DNA of 27,037 bases from Candidatus Baldrarchaeota archaeon (GCA_030587435.1 JAUQZC010000042.1:1-27037), one strand, 5' to 3'. Counted from the first letter of the stretch, positions 8,971 through 17,396 are shown. Program-made: numbers and translations. The notes: a model not told the origin generated them from the sequence alone.

Positions 8971-9588
8971 GGCACTAACACCTCATTTTAACAAACCCTA
9001 TCAAGTGTTAATTAAAATCAACGAGATTATAACATAGTCTAAAATCTCGATCACTAAATCTTTCTACGATTTTGCCTAATTTATTTAAAATTGTTTTCTT
9101 ATGTCCAATAAGCTTTGCTTCTTCTAACAGAGAAGGGTAACATTAAGAAAAGTTACTCCATTATAATAATATTCATGGTTACTTAACTTTTTGAAGTTTT
9201 TTGACTATTAAATATGTTCTTAAAAATCAAAACATAGAGAGACTTTATTTTAAGACTTTTAAGCATTAAATATGTCTTTCGCAGAATATTTGTAATCCTT
9301 TCCAGCTGCATGGGATAAGTTAGGTCGAAATTATTTATAGTTACATTTTGAAACAAAAATACTTATATTCTCTTCAAAATGTAACTATTTCGAAAATAGC
9401 GTTAAAATATAGTGGGCAAGCAATCTCTTAGCTTAATACTAGGTTAAAGCCAAATGTATAAATTTGCATGTTGAATGGAATCGTCAACAAAATTGTTATG
9501 ACATTTAGCACAGACAATAGAAAAATGTATTAGAAAATCTTCGCCATCCTATTTGCAACAAATGGTTAAAAGCTTTGAGTGATGAAGT
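8971..9588. other. Long AT-rich intergenic region with inverted and direct repeats
   Basis: This 618-base gap separates a minus-strand peptidase from a plus-strand Fe-S protein. I found no open frame with coding character. It holds a perfect 16-base inverted repeat (9337-9352 and 9373-9388), two copies of ATTAAATATGT (9207-9217 and 9265-9275, 58 bases apart), and a TATA-like GTATAAATT at 9457-9465. Confidence 0.5.
9337..9388. repeat. Perfect 16-bp inverted repeat, 20-base loop
   Basis: ATAGTTACATTTTGAA (9337-9352) is followed after 20 bases by its exact reverse complement (9373-9388). The loop includes a TATA-like stretch. It could be a transcribed hairpin, a regulator site, or ends of a lost miniature element. 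No coding frame crosses it. Confidence 0.7.
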
Positions 9589-10164
9589 ATGAACGTCACA
9601 GAATTGGAAGGTTTCAAAGTCCATATTTCTAAAGGAAAATGTCTAGTAAATCCTGAAAATATAACTATAGAGGCTTGGTCAACTGAGGAGCTAAACTCCA
9701 TAATTGAGGTTTTAGCAATGATTCTCCCACCATTGAAAGCCAATTACACTAAAGAATGGAGATGCGTAACGCTCAGAGAATTTGAGAAACTTATTAGCAT
9801 TTATTCTTCCGGGAAAATAACGTTTTGCGCCAAAGATCTAGAAGAGGCAAAACTTATACTAAATCACGTTAAACTTCTTATAGAAAAAGCTAAAAAAGAA
9901 TACATGGAAAATGGACCGCCAGAAGAAAAAGAACTCGAATTAAAAAAGAAACTTACAGTATTAGAACTCTACAAATATCTTCCTAAAACAAATTGCGGTC
10001 TTTGCGGTCAACCGACATGTATTGCTTTAGCAGACAAGATTCTACGAGGAGAAGCGAGCCTCGATTGCTGTAAACCACTTAAAGATCCTAAAAACATGTA
10101 TCTAGTTAAAAAGTTGAGGGAAAGATTCGGTGAAAGAATTCTAAAAAGTTTAGGATGGCACTAA
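9589..10164 (+). CDS. 4Fe-4S domain protein (CdhE/RnfB-type Fe-S motif)
   Basis: The 191-residue protein ends with 'LELYKYLPKTNCGLCGQPTC...LDCCKPL', the C-x2-C-x4-C-x15-16-C cluster (C136, C139, C144, C160 or C161) of the PF04060 Fe-S domain. That domain is found in the corrinoid Fe-S protein of the acetyl-CoA decarbonylase/synthase complex and in RnfB. The first ~110 residues are a small alpha/beta domain that I do not recognise. Archaeal proteins with this layout often accompany C1 or corrinoid metabolism, but no such gene is next to it here, so the role is open. GTGAT precedes the ATG at 9589. Confidence 0.8.
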   Translation: MNVTELEGFKVHISKGKCLVNPENITIEAWSTEELNSIIEVLAMILPPLKANYTKEWRCVTLREFEKLISIYSSGKITFCAKDLEEAKLILNHVKLLIEKAKKEYMENGPPEEKELELKKKLTVLELYKYLPKTNCGLCGQPTCIALADKILRGEASLDCCKPLKDPKNMYLVKKLRERFGERILKSLGWH

Positions 10165-10386
10165 ACCTCTCTTTCATTATTGAACCTTATAAAATAGCAA
10201 CCTGATTTAGAATTGCCCAAATATAGAGAAAAATATCTTGAGACCATGGTTCCCTTCAAGCATAAATGATCTTCCTTTGGACAACATCTTAAAATTAGCT
10301 CTTGGCAAGATATATAACTTATTAGAATTTTATCACTTACCTATCAGGCATGAGGAGACGATTAGTAAGACATATTTGAATTTGAA

Positions 10387-10440
10387 GTGAGAACTGTCAG
10401 TAAGAACATTTATAAATATCGTGAGAACTTATAATTCTCA
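10387..10440 (+). promoter_or_regulatory. Promoter with repeated GTGAGAACT flanking the TATA box
   Basis: The TATA box TTTATAAATAT (10409-10419) is ~26 bases from the ATG at 10440, predicting a leaderless mRNA. An identical 9-mer GTGAGAACT occurs on each side (10387-10395 and 10421-10429). The second copy is also the left arm of TGAGAA-N7-TTCTCA, ending at the start codon. This placement suits a repressor operator. Confidence 0.5.
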
Positions 10441-11630
10441 TGAATATAAAAATACTGAGAAATTTAAATCCTTGGTGGGAAGATAAACCAGACATCCATG
10501 TGCAGTTGTGGAGGAAACAAAGATACAGATGGATTCCAAAATGGATAACTAACATACCCCTTGAACCATTTTCTTTAAACTTTATATTGGGACCAAGACA
10601 AGTAGGAAAAACCACAGGTATAAAATTATTAATCACTAAATTACTGGAAAAAGTACAGCCTGAAGCAATAATCTATATTAACTGTGAAATATTTCCCGAT
10701 TTTACTTCGCTTCGAAAATTATTAGAGGAATACCTAGAATTTAAAAGAACTGAAAAAATTGAGATATCGTACATTTTCTTAGACGAAGTCACCTCTTTAA
10801 ATGAGTGGTGGAAAGCTATTAAAGTATTAATAGATTCAGGCCAAGTATTAAACGACATTGTAACTGTTACTGGGTCAAGTAGCTTAAAGATAAAAGGAGA
10901 TATCGAGCTATTTCCAGGAAGAACTGGAAAGGGGAAAACGATAGAAGTATTACCATTAAGCTTCAAAAAGTATGTTGAAATACACGGTGTAAAAAAATAT
11001 AAACTCTATTACAGCGAAGTTTTGAAGCTTTTTGAAAAATACCTTGAAACTGGAGGTTTTCCTTCAAGTATAAATGAACTTCCCGTAGATGACATTTTAA
11101 ACAGTTTTGTAGGTGAGTTCATTAGATTTAGAAAAAGCTTTGAAATCTCCAAAGAAGTATTCGCATCTTTGATAAGTAAAATTCCATCCTCCATGAGCTA
11201 TAGAGCAATAGCATCTGAAACGTCTGGACACTCATATAAAATTGTTCAAGAATATTTGGAATTTTTCAAAAACTTGTACATAATAGGCATCGCATATCTG
11301 AAAACTGATAAAGTCTATTACAGAAAGGAGAAAAAATTCTTTTTCAGAGACCCTCTTCTCCTCAGATTATTTTCATTTTGGTCAGGCGCAAAATTTGTAG
11401 AATCTGCTATCTTTGAAAATGTTATTCAAGAACATCTTTACAGGAAATTTAATGAAATTTACTATTTTAAAAACAGATATGAGATCGATTGCATAGCAGG
11501 TGAACTAAAAGTAGAAGTAAAAGCTGGAAAACCACACAGAAAATATCCTCGTAACGTTATAACCCTAGAAAGGGAAGACATCCCAGAGTTTTTAATAAAA
11601 CTAGAAGAGGGAAAAAACATCACAAAATAA
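10440..11630 (+). CDS. AAA-family ATPase with DUF4143 domain
   Basis: The 396-residue protein has Walker A 'GPRQVGKTT' (51-59), Walker B 'YIFLDEV' (111-117) and a sensor-1-like 'VTVTGSSSLKI'. Its second half shows the DUF4143 pattern: 'YLETGGFPSSI', a winged-helix region ('YRAIASETSGHSYKIVQEYLEFFKNLYII'), and a nuclease-like fold with 'YEIDCIAGELKVEVKAG' (D-x-E-x-K-like). These AAA_14/DUF4143 proteins are common and often multi-copy in archaea. Proposed links are to toxin-antitoxin-like or DNA-associated functions, but no firm activity is known. It is monocistronic and probably leaderless. Confidence 0.88.
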   Translation: MNIKILRNLNPWWEDKPDIHVQLWRKQRYRWIPKWITNIPLEPFSLNFILGPRQVGKTTGIKLLITKLLEKVQPEAIIYINCEIFPDFTSLRKLLEEYLEFKRTEKIEISYIFLDEVTSLNEWWKAIKVLIDSGQVLNDIVTVTGSSSLKIKGDIELFPGRTGKGKTIEVLPLSFKKYVEIHGVKKYKLYYSEVLKLFEKYLETGGFPSSINELPVDDILNSFVGEFIRFRKSFEISKEVFASLISKIPSSMSYRAIASETSGHSYKIVQEYLEFFKNLYIIGIAYLKTDKVYYRKEKKFFFRDPLLLRLFSFWSGAKFVESAIFENVIQEHLYRKFNEIYYFKNRYEIDCIAGELKVEVKAGKPHRKYPRNVITLEREDIPEFLIKLEEGKNITK

Positions 11631-12078
11631 AATTAGTGTTTCTTAAATTCTTACTCCAAGCTTCAAGATCAAAAACAATATTAATCATTAAACCTAACCT
11701 GGATGCTAAATTAACCATGTTAAAGGTGATGGCGAATGAGTCTTGAAGAATTTTTATTGCGCATAGTTTTTTCGCTGGCAGCCGTAGCAATCGTCCTTAT
11801 TATCCTTGTACTTCTAAGAAAACGTCAGGGATACTAACACAACTTATTACATTGATCATTTCATCGCATAGTCTACTATTGTTTTCTCGAAAAGTACTTG
11901 GCTCAGCTTATCTAATTCTTGTTTCGCATCTCATAGAGGCAAATGACCCGTATTATACCTTAAATTGCTGCTTCTATTGAAATTTCCATCGCTGTAAAAT
12001 TCGGATTTCACGTCAAATCCACTTTTGTAAACAAAATATGTGGATTAAACTTATAATTTTTCTTTTTTCTTTTATTTC
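11631..12078. other. Intergenic region with one small gene
   Basis: Between the AAA ATPase and the second ABC module. It contains the small membrane-protein frame at 11736-11837 and, at the right end, the TATA-like TTATAATT (about 12049-12056) for the ABC module. The stretch 11838-12040 shows nothing I can assign. Confidence 0.4.
11736..11837 (+). CDS. Small single-pass membrane protein, 33 aa
   Basis: The frame MSLEEFLLR-(hydrophobic)-LLRKRQGY consists of a short acidic N-terminus, one ~18-residue transmembrane helix ('IVFSLAAVAIVLIILVLL') and a basic tail, so the tail should face the cytoplasm. A good ribosome site, AAAGGTG (11722-11728), lies 7 bases before the ATG. The charge pattern and ribosome site are unlikely by chance, but homologues would be needed to confirm it. 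It might be an accessory subunit or a small membrane regulator. Confidence 0.5.
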   Translation: MSLEEFLLRIVFSLAAVAIVLIILVLLRKRQGY

Positions 12079-12768
12079 TTGGTGATCCTTTTGATCCTCG
12101 GGAAAATAATTATCCATAACACACGCTTATTATTAAAAAAACCATTTTACTTTGTAGAACTTATTGGTTTAACATTCATGATTGGTGTTCCCGCAGCGAT
12201 GCTGACCAATGCTCTTTACTCATCTTATTCATGGCACGTGTCTTATATAGTGCTATTCTTAGCAACAGTATTCATGTACATTTTGGTTCTAAGCGACTTT
12301 CTATCCGAGGAAACAAATGTTATCACCCTCTACTGGTCAACAAATACCCCTTTCTCAAAAGTTATCCTATCTAAAAAGATCCTTGCCTACTTAATGTCCC
12401 TCATCCCAGTGTTTATGGTATACCAAGTAATGTATGGAATTCATCATTTCAATTTCGAGATAACAATCTTTCTTCTAGCTTATGTTCTGGTCACATTTTC
12501 ACTAGGTGATCTAACACTAGTTCCTAAAATAAGCAAACTCAAAAAATATCACGTAAGATGCCCAGTAATACTGCTAGTTTTCACTTTCTTAGAAATGTAT
12601 ATCGGCTTCATAGTCTTTGTGTTGCCCATTAAATTGCTCAACATGGTTATTATCAGCATCCTTAGTCTTTTGTCGAATGCTATAAGCTACTTTCTTGGAA
12701 ATGCCTTCGATAAGCTGCCAATAGAGGTTATAATGTCAATGGATTGGTACAGGAGTGAAAAATCTTGA
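12079..12768 (+). CDS. ABC exporter membrane subunit
   Basis: The 229-residue protein has about six hydrophobic segments and few charges, with a cytoplasmic loop ('LSKKILAYLMSLIPV') like that of ABC-2 type permeases. I do not recognise a specific family. Its 3' end overlaps the ATPase start by four bases (TTGA), and a second membrane protein follows, so the three genes form one operon. The start is TTG 12079 or GTG 12082. A TATA-like TTATAATT ~26 bases upstream suggests a leaderless transcript. Confidence 0.7.
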   Translation: MVILLILGKIIIHNTRLLLKKPFYFVELIGLTFMIGVPAAMLTNALYSSYSWHVSYIVLFLATVFMYILVLSDFLSEETNVITLYWSTNTPFSKVILSKKILAYLMSLIPVFMVYQVMYGIHHFNFEITIFLLAYVLVTFSLGDLTLVPKISKLKKYHVRCPVILLVFTFLEMYIGFIVFVLPIKLLNMVIISILSLLSNAISYFLGNAFDKLPIEVIMSMDWYRSEKS

Positions 12769-13415
12769 TTAAATACAGAGTAAAAAAACTAACGTTAGGC
12801 AGTTTCACCCTAGAAAATATAGAGTTTGATCTCAACAGAGGAGACGTTCTTTTGATCGTTGGACCTAATGGATCAGGAAAAACCGCTATAATATATTCTT
12901 TGCTTGGGCTTATTAGGTATAGAGGACAAATACTTATCGACAATGTGCCTCCTGGAACGAGACAAGCCCGACGACTTATCTGCTATGTTCCAGAAAAACC
13001 CATGCTCCACGAGGAACTATCTGGGCTACATAACATCGAATACTACTTAGCACTTAACTCCATAGGAATCAGCGAAGTTAGAATTTCATTATATTCTGTC
13101 GCAGATAAGTTAGACGTAGGGGGCTTGCTCAATAAACCTGCTAAAACGTATTCACAAGGAACGAAACGAAAGATAAATGTTATACAAGCTTACATCGTCA
13201 ACAAACCTGTTGTCTTAATTGATGACTACGAATCAAACCTCGACGATAAAACCATAGAATTTATCTGCGAGTGGATCAGAAAATCTGAAGAGAAAGTATT
13301 CGTATTAACTTCAAGCAAAAAGAAAAACATAGAAGAACTTCGTGAAAAAACCGGCAAAGAATTAAAAATTGTGTCCCTAAGAGAGGCTATAGGTGAAAGG
13401 AAAAATGTTCATTAG
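12765..13415 (+). CDS. ABC transporter ATP-binding protein with degenerate catalytic motifs
   Basis: The 216-residue protein has Walker A 'GPNGSGKT', a signature-like 'YSQGTKRKINVIQAY' and Walker B 'VVLIDDYESNLDD'. In the usual 'LLLDEPtagLD' pattern the Glu after the Walker B Asp is the catalytic base; here it is Asp. The switch (H-loop) His is missing: 'VFVLTSSKKKN' stands where 'iflTTHy' is expected. It may therefore hydrolyse ATP slowly or pair with another ATPase. It overlaps genes on both sides. Start codon is TTG. Confidence 0.88.
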   Translation: MIKYRVKKLTLGSFTLENIEFDLNRGDVLLIVGPNGSGKTAIIYSLLGLIRYRGQILIDNVPPGTRQARRLICYVPEKPMLHEELSGLHNIEYYLALNSIGISEVRISLYSVADKLDVGGLLNKPAKTYSQGTKRKINVIQAYIVNKPVVLIDDYESNLDDKTIEFICEWIRKSEEKVFVLTSSKKKNIEELREKTGKELKIVSLREAIGERKNVH

Positions 13416-13950
13416 GCACTACTTGACGATTATTAAAACATCTAGAAACAACCTAATTCTTATATTCTTAAACATTGCTCTAATAGTCTTTCCACCGCTC
13501 TTATTTACGGTGATAGGGGAAATATCTAGGGAAATGATAGAGTTCTCATCACTACTGCCTTTCCTTACAATGTATAATTTTCTTGTCCCGCTCTTATTCT
13601 GGTTGGAGGAAAGCATGTTCGCTCACGCATACGTAACGACAAGCCACAACAAATTTCTCCTTAATATAAGGATCAACTCTTTACCTATAATTATTTTATC
13701 ATACTACTATGGAACACTCGCCATAATTGCTTTCCTTCACAGCCATCTCAACATTATACCTAGCGTTATACTGTCTCACACAGCTTCTTTACTAAACATA
13801 ACCCTATCTTCCATCTACTTACAGACAGTAACAACTAAGGAGAAATTACTGAAAAAGAACATAAGTTTAATGAAACATGGAACTGTATCCTACTTGCTAA
13901 CGATAAGCATTTTAATTTTGCTCCTAAACCTATTACATGTGATTTCCTAG
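13405..13950 (+). CDS. ABC exporter membrane subunit (second)
   Basis: The 181-residue protein has about five hydrophobic segments and no soluble domain. It begins 'MFIRHYLTIIKTSRNNLILIF', like an ABC-2 permease N-terminus. I chose ATG 13405 because AAAGGA lies four bases upstream; a GTG at 13393 is in frame. It overlaps the ATPase end by 11 bases. With the 12079 gene it would give a heterodimeric permease. The substrate is unknown. Confidence 0.65.
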   Translation: MFIRHYLTIIKTSRNNLILIFLNIALIVFPPLLFTVIGEISREMIEFSSLLPFLTMYNFLVPLLFWLEESMFAHAYVTTSHNKFLLNIRINSLPIIILSYYYGTLAIIAFLHSHLNIIPSVILSHTASLLNITLSSIYLQTVTTKEKLLKKNISLMKHGTVSYLLTISILILLLNLLHVIS

Positions 13951-13989
13951 CGATTGATCACAGCTTTAAATATTATTAGTTTTAAGCTA

Positions 13990-14832
13990 CTATTTTTTGA
14001 AGATTTTTTCAGCCCATGCTGGCCAAATTGTTCCAATGTAAATGAATGTTACTGAAAGAGATAGTGATATCAATTTTGCTCCAGTAATTATTAGTAGTGC
14101 TGTTGCTGCCCATGGAGCTTTAATAGTTGCCATTGTACCGTGTAGAGTCATTAAGAAAATTTGAGCAACTAGTAATATTATGCCTATTAATGTAAGTTTT
14201 AATCTAATAACTGAGTGAGGTTTTTCGCGAAGCTCTCTTTTCAATCGAACTCTATAATTTTTAATAAACATGATAGCTGTAATAAAACCCATAATTAATA
14301 TAAGCGTTCCAGTTAAAGGCTTCGTATCTATGGCTCCCTCTGGAGGAACCATGTGCCACCAATTATAAGGATTAAAACCTACAAAAATACTCGTAATACC
14401 TAGTAGTATTACAAATTTATCTACTGCTGCAATTTGATTTCTCATCATTACTGCAGCATATAGGTATATCATTGTGTAGCAGATGAAAAGCCCCATGGTG
14501 CTTAAACTTGTTGCAAACGGCAAATAGTATATGGTTACTGATCCAATTTCTATTGGTACACGTGAATCATTTAAAAAGTAGAATAAGGCATTTCCTGCGG
14601 AGTGAAGTGTGTCAAAAAAGGCAATGCTAAGCAATCCAATGCTGAAATATTTGATTTCTCTTCTAGAAGAAGCTTTAAACGCCTTGTAAAAAGATATTCC
14701 TATAAACCACATTAAAATTAAATATATGACTCCAATTAAAGTAATGAAAATAAAGCCCAAGTCACCATAAGGGTAAGTGCGCGGGGAAGCTTTAGCCCAA
14801 ATAGGCCAAGGGAAAACGGTACCCATACCCAT
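13990..14832 (-). CDS. Seven-transmembrane protein of unknown function
   Basis: The 280-residue protein has seven clear hydrophobic segments: 'FIFITLIGVIYLILMWFIG', 'YFSIGLLSIAFFDTLHSAG', 'FATSLSTMGLFICYTMIYLY', 'FVILLGITSIFVGF', 'GTLILIMGFITAIMFI', 'LTLIGIILLVAQIFLM' and 'ALLIITGAKLISLSLSVTFI'. A conserved-looking 'FFDTLHSAGNA' lies in TM2. The layout resembles 7TM sensor modules without any attached kinase, but I cannot name the family. A run of eight G (14843-14836 on the minus strand) lies just before the ATG. Met-3 (14826) has better spacing to this ribosome site and may be the real start. Confidence 0.7.
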   Translation of the reverse strand: MGMGTVFPWPIWAKASPRTYPYGDLGFIFITLIGVIYLILMWFIGISFYKAFKASSRREIKYFSIGLLSIAFFDTLHSAGNALFYFLNDSRVPIEIGSVTIYYLPFATSLSTMGLFICYTMIYLYAAVMMRNQIAAVDKFVILLGITSIFVGFNPYNWWHMVPPEGAIDTKPLTGTLILIMGFITAIMFIKNYRVRLKRELREKPHSVIRLKLTLIGIILLVAQIFLMTLHGTMATIKAPWAATALLIITGAKLISLSLSVTFIYIGTIWPAWAEKIFKK

Positions 14833-15079
14833 TTACCCCCCCCATATAGCTTGCCTATTTTATTTCAGATCTCTTTAATAAGTTTTGTGGATATAACATC
14901 CATGGGTCAAAGTTGATGTAAAAATAGTTGCAACGTTTATCAAGTTCAATGCGACGTATTTTAACTAAGTTTCATGTTATTTAATCTATAAAACAAATTG
15001 TAATATTCATTAACGTTTGTTATAAAAAACGATAATTTTATTTATAGTTAAACATTCGAATAAATGAACCTTTAACATA

Positions 15080-15086
15080 ATATATT
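15080..15086 (+). promoter_or_regulatory. TATA box of the roadblock-like gene
   Basis: ATATATT is ~23-26 bases before the GTG at 15103, so transcription should start at or just after the start codon (leaderless). Confidence 0.4.
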
Positions 15087-15102
15087 TGCGAGTTGAATTT
15101 AA

Positions 15103-15561
15103 GTGGCGGAAACTTTCGTGCAGAAACTGTTGACTGAAATTTCTAATACTCTAACTACAAAAATTGAATTAGCAATAATTACAAATACAAAGCAGGTTCT
15201 TCATTCTTTCCTATCACCAAACGCTTTAGATGTTGCTTTAAAAATTGTTGAAGTAGGCTCTTCACTCTGGGATATTGGAGATTACCAGATGAAAAAGCTG
15301 GAAGACTCCCTTCTTCTCGTATATAAAATTACTAACCATTTTTTCTTAGCATTAAATAGTGTTACAAAAGAGGGACTACTTATACTTGAAGCTAAGAAAA
15401 TAGCATCAACTTTCGAGAGTAAATTTAGGGAATTAGAAAAAGAGTTATCTAGGGCTTCTAAACTAGAAAAGGTAAAGGTGACCAGCTCCCAGGAAAATGA
15501 ACAACCCACAACGGAAAAAGGAAAGGAAGAGAAGATACAGCGAATATTAGACGTATTTTAA
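15103..15561 (+). CDS. Roadblock/longin-like small protein
   Basis: The 152-residue protein has alternating helices and strands: 'TKIELAIITNTKQVLHSFLS', 'LEDSLLLVYKITNHFFLALNS', 'EGLLILEAKKIASTFESKFRELE'. This is the pattern of Roadblock/LC7 or longin-type domains, which in archaea often act with small GTPases or as dimeric scaffolds. The last ~45 residues are charged and disordered (Gln/Glu/Lys-rich). No GTPase gene is adjacent. GTG start; an oligo-T stretch (about 15607-15612) beyond the stop may terminate the transcript. Assignment rests on fold pattern only. Confidence 0.55.
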   Translation: MAETFVQKLLTEISNTLTTKIELAIITNTKQVLHSFLSPNALDVALKIVEVGSSLWDIGDYQMKKLEDSLLLVYKITNHFFLALNSVTKEGLLILEAKKIASTFESKFRELEKELSRASKLEKVKVTSSQENEQPTTEKGKEEKIQRILDVF

Positions 15562-15634
15562 CCCATAACTCTTACTACAATTCAAGCTAATACTTCTCGC
15601 ACGTAGATTTTTTACCTCTTCTGAAATGTCTTCC

Positions 15635-16966
15635 TCAATTGGACTTATCTTTTTCCTCGTCCTCTAACTTCTGAAGTTTCCGATATTCTCCATAATTTTC
15701 ATTATTGGTTGTTTTTTCAGATGATTTTATAGCCCTAATGTTTTCTATGATCAGTTTTGTTACTTCTCTAAGCGGTTTATTAAGTTTTTCAGCCAACCTT
15801 TTAATATCTTCGTATTCAGGCTTTATTTGAAGAATTTTACCTTTACTGTCCTTAGCAACTTTTAATCTAATAGTTTCCTTACCTGACTCTGTATCTATTT
15901 CAGCAGAAATTATCTCTCTCGCCAAAATATATCTACTACATGGAATAATTCTAACACCAAGTGTACCTGTTTCCTCCATCAAAATTCGCGATATTCTCTC
16001 AACATCCTCTTTATCAACAATCACCTTAACAATATGTCCAGGGCGATTTTTCTTTGTAAACATTGGAACAATACAAACATCTCTAACGCCCTCGCTCAAC
16101 AATCTGTCCACGGTGTGGCCTATGACCTCTCCAGTTACATCATCAAGATTAGTTTCAAGAACACACACCTCATCCCTTAAAAGACCATAATCTAAAGGTT
16201 CTCCGACAACAATTCTCAAGACATTCGGTACAACTTTGAAATCTTTAGACCCTGCACCATAACCTACAACAACAGGTACCATAGGTGGATAAAAACAAAC
16301 AACTTCATGAACCAAATTAACAAGCAAAGCTACTCCAGTAGGAGTTGCAAGTTCAACGTCCACCGGGCCACCAACCATTGCAAAACCTTTCGACCTTAAA
16401 ATTTCCAGTGTGACTGGAGCAGGACTAGAAAAAGCACCGTGAGAAAACTTAAAGATGCCTCCACCGACAGCTACGGGTGTTGAATATATTAAGGTGTCTT
16501 TAAAGAAGCCTAGTTCCTCAACAGCTGCTGCAACACCCAAAATATCAATTAGAGTGTCAGCAGAACCCAACTCATGTAAATGTAAATCTTCAACAGACTT
16601 GCTATGAACTTTAGCCTCTGCCTTAAGCAATGCGTCCAAAGAGGCTAAAGCAAATCTTTGAGCCTCAAATGAAAGTTTCAAGTCCTTTAAGCACCGAATT
16701 AGAGCGTCTCTAAGTTGCTTGCCACTTCTTTTATCAAAACTCTCCTTCACATCGATCTCTATTCTTTTAGCTTGAATTCCTCCTCGAATAACATCTTTTA
16801 AATCTAAGGTTACGTCTTCGCAGCCTTTAAGATGTTTTTTAACAGAATCTGCCACTTTAGAGATATTGTTAAAATTTGCACCTAAACTGATTAAAGCAGC
16901 TAAAAGCATATCACCAGATATTCCAGCCATTTGACAATCAATAACAACAACGCGCCTATCCATCAC
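15635..16966 (-). CDS. larC: Nickel insertion protein LarC (P2CMN nickel chelatase)
   Basis: The 443-residue protein matches LarC/DUF111: 'DCQMAGISGDMLLAALISLGA' at the N-terminus, 'DLHLHELGSADTLIDILG' (~127-144), 'STPVAVGGGIFKFSHGAFS', 'PTGVALL', and 'LETNLDDVTGEVIGHTVDRLL' in the C-terminal half. LarC inserts nickel into pyridinium-3,5-bisthiocarboxylic acid mononucleotide, using CTP, to make the cofactor of lactate racemase (LarA) and related racemases/epimerases. LarA, LarB and LarE are not in the window, so they would have to be elsewhere. A C-terminal ~35-residue Ser/Lys/Glu-rich tail looks disordered. The start is GTG 16966 or ATG 16963, with AGGTG upstream. Confidence 0.93.
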   Translation of the reverse strand: MMDRRVVVIDCQMAGISGDMLLAALISLGANFNNISKVADSVKKHLKGCEDVTLDLKDVIRGGIQAKRIEIDVKESFDKRSGKQLRDALIRCLKDLKLSFEAQRFALASLDALLKAEAKVHSKSVEDLHLHELGSADTLIDILGVAAAVEELGFFKDTLIYSTPVAVGGGIFKFSHGAFSSPAPVTLEILRSKGFAMVGGPVDVELATPTGVALLVNLVHEVVCFYPPMVPVVVGYGAGSKDFKVVPNVLRIVVGEPLDYGLLRDEVCVLETNLDDVTGEVIGHTVDRLLSEGVRDVCIVPMFTKKNRPGHIVKVIVDKEDVERISRILMEETGTLGVRIIPCSRYILAREIISAEIDTESGKETIRLKVAKDSKGKILQIKPEYEDIKRLAEKLNKPLREVTKLIIENIRAIKSSEKTTNNENYGEYRKLQKLEDEEKDKSN

Positions 16967-16988
16967 AATACACCTAACTACTTAAACA

Positions 16989-17039
16989 ACCAACAAGTTA
17001 TAAATTAAGTAGATAAGTGGGTTCTGTTAACTTGTTGGT
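16989..17039. repeat. 12-bp inverted repeat over the larC promoter
   Basis: ACCAACAAGTTA (16989-17000) and its exact reverse complement (17028-17039) enclose 27 bases. The left arm borders a minus-strand TATA-like TTTATAA (17004-16998), ~32 bases before the larC start. It is a candidate operator; a cruciform or element end is also possible. Confidence 0.6.
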
Positions 17040-17325
17040 GAGATGAAAATAAAAATCATTGTGCTTTCATTTCCGCTTCATTGAAAACAAACTTTAATAA
17101 CTTAGTTTGATAGTAAACAACTTCTCTTATCAAATTTTCCCCAACCATTTCCAATTTCAAATCAATTCCACAAACTTCAGTAGATGTTACCTTTTAAGCT
17201 CAAACGAGTCTTAAGAAACTATGGTAAACAAACCAGCCATCTAACCAAATCTTAGCTGTTTCCTTACTTTTCCCTTAAAGATGAAAGACAAAAAGGAAAA
17301 CCTTAAAAAGGAAAAGATGTTTGAC

Positions 17326-17372
17326 ACGACTATAAAAAAGTCGTTGTTAACAATCACGAGGTTGTAACAACC
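17326..17372 (+). promoter_or_regulatory. Promoter with two operator-like palindromes
   Basis: A TATA box (TATAAAAAAG, 17331-17340) sits in the loop of ACGACT/AGTCGT. It is followed by the palindrome TTGTTAACAA (17344-17353) and by GGTTGTAACAACC (17360-17372), both covering the expected start site near 17360. Two similar TTGT-AACAA palindromes about 18 bases apart suggest cooperative binding of a dimeric repressor. Confidence 0.55.
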
Positions 17373-17396
17373 GAGCAAGAAAAGAAGGATGGATAA

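Larger units (their letters stand above)
16967..17396. other. Divergent intergenic region between larC and the accessory block
   Basis: It contains the 12-bp inverted repeat (16989-17039) next to larC and, at the right end, a TATA box with two palindromes (17326-17372). The middle part (17040-17320) is AT-rich with no frame or RNA I can support. It marks the boundary between mixed-strand archaeal-type genes and the all-plus-strand block. Confidence 0.5.

Noticed and set aside
12794..12800. GTTAGGC, the R' expected to pair with the R'' of sites 1 and 3
   Set aside because: It lies inside the ABC ATPase coding frame far from any cassette boundary.
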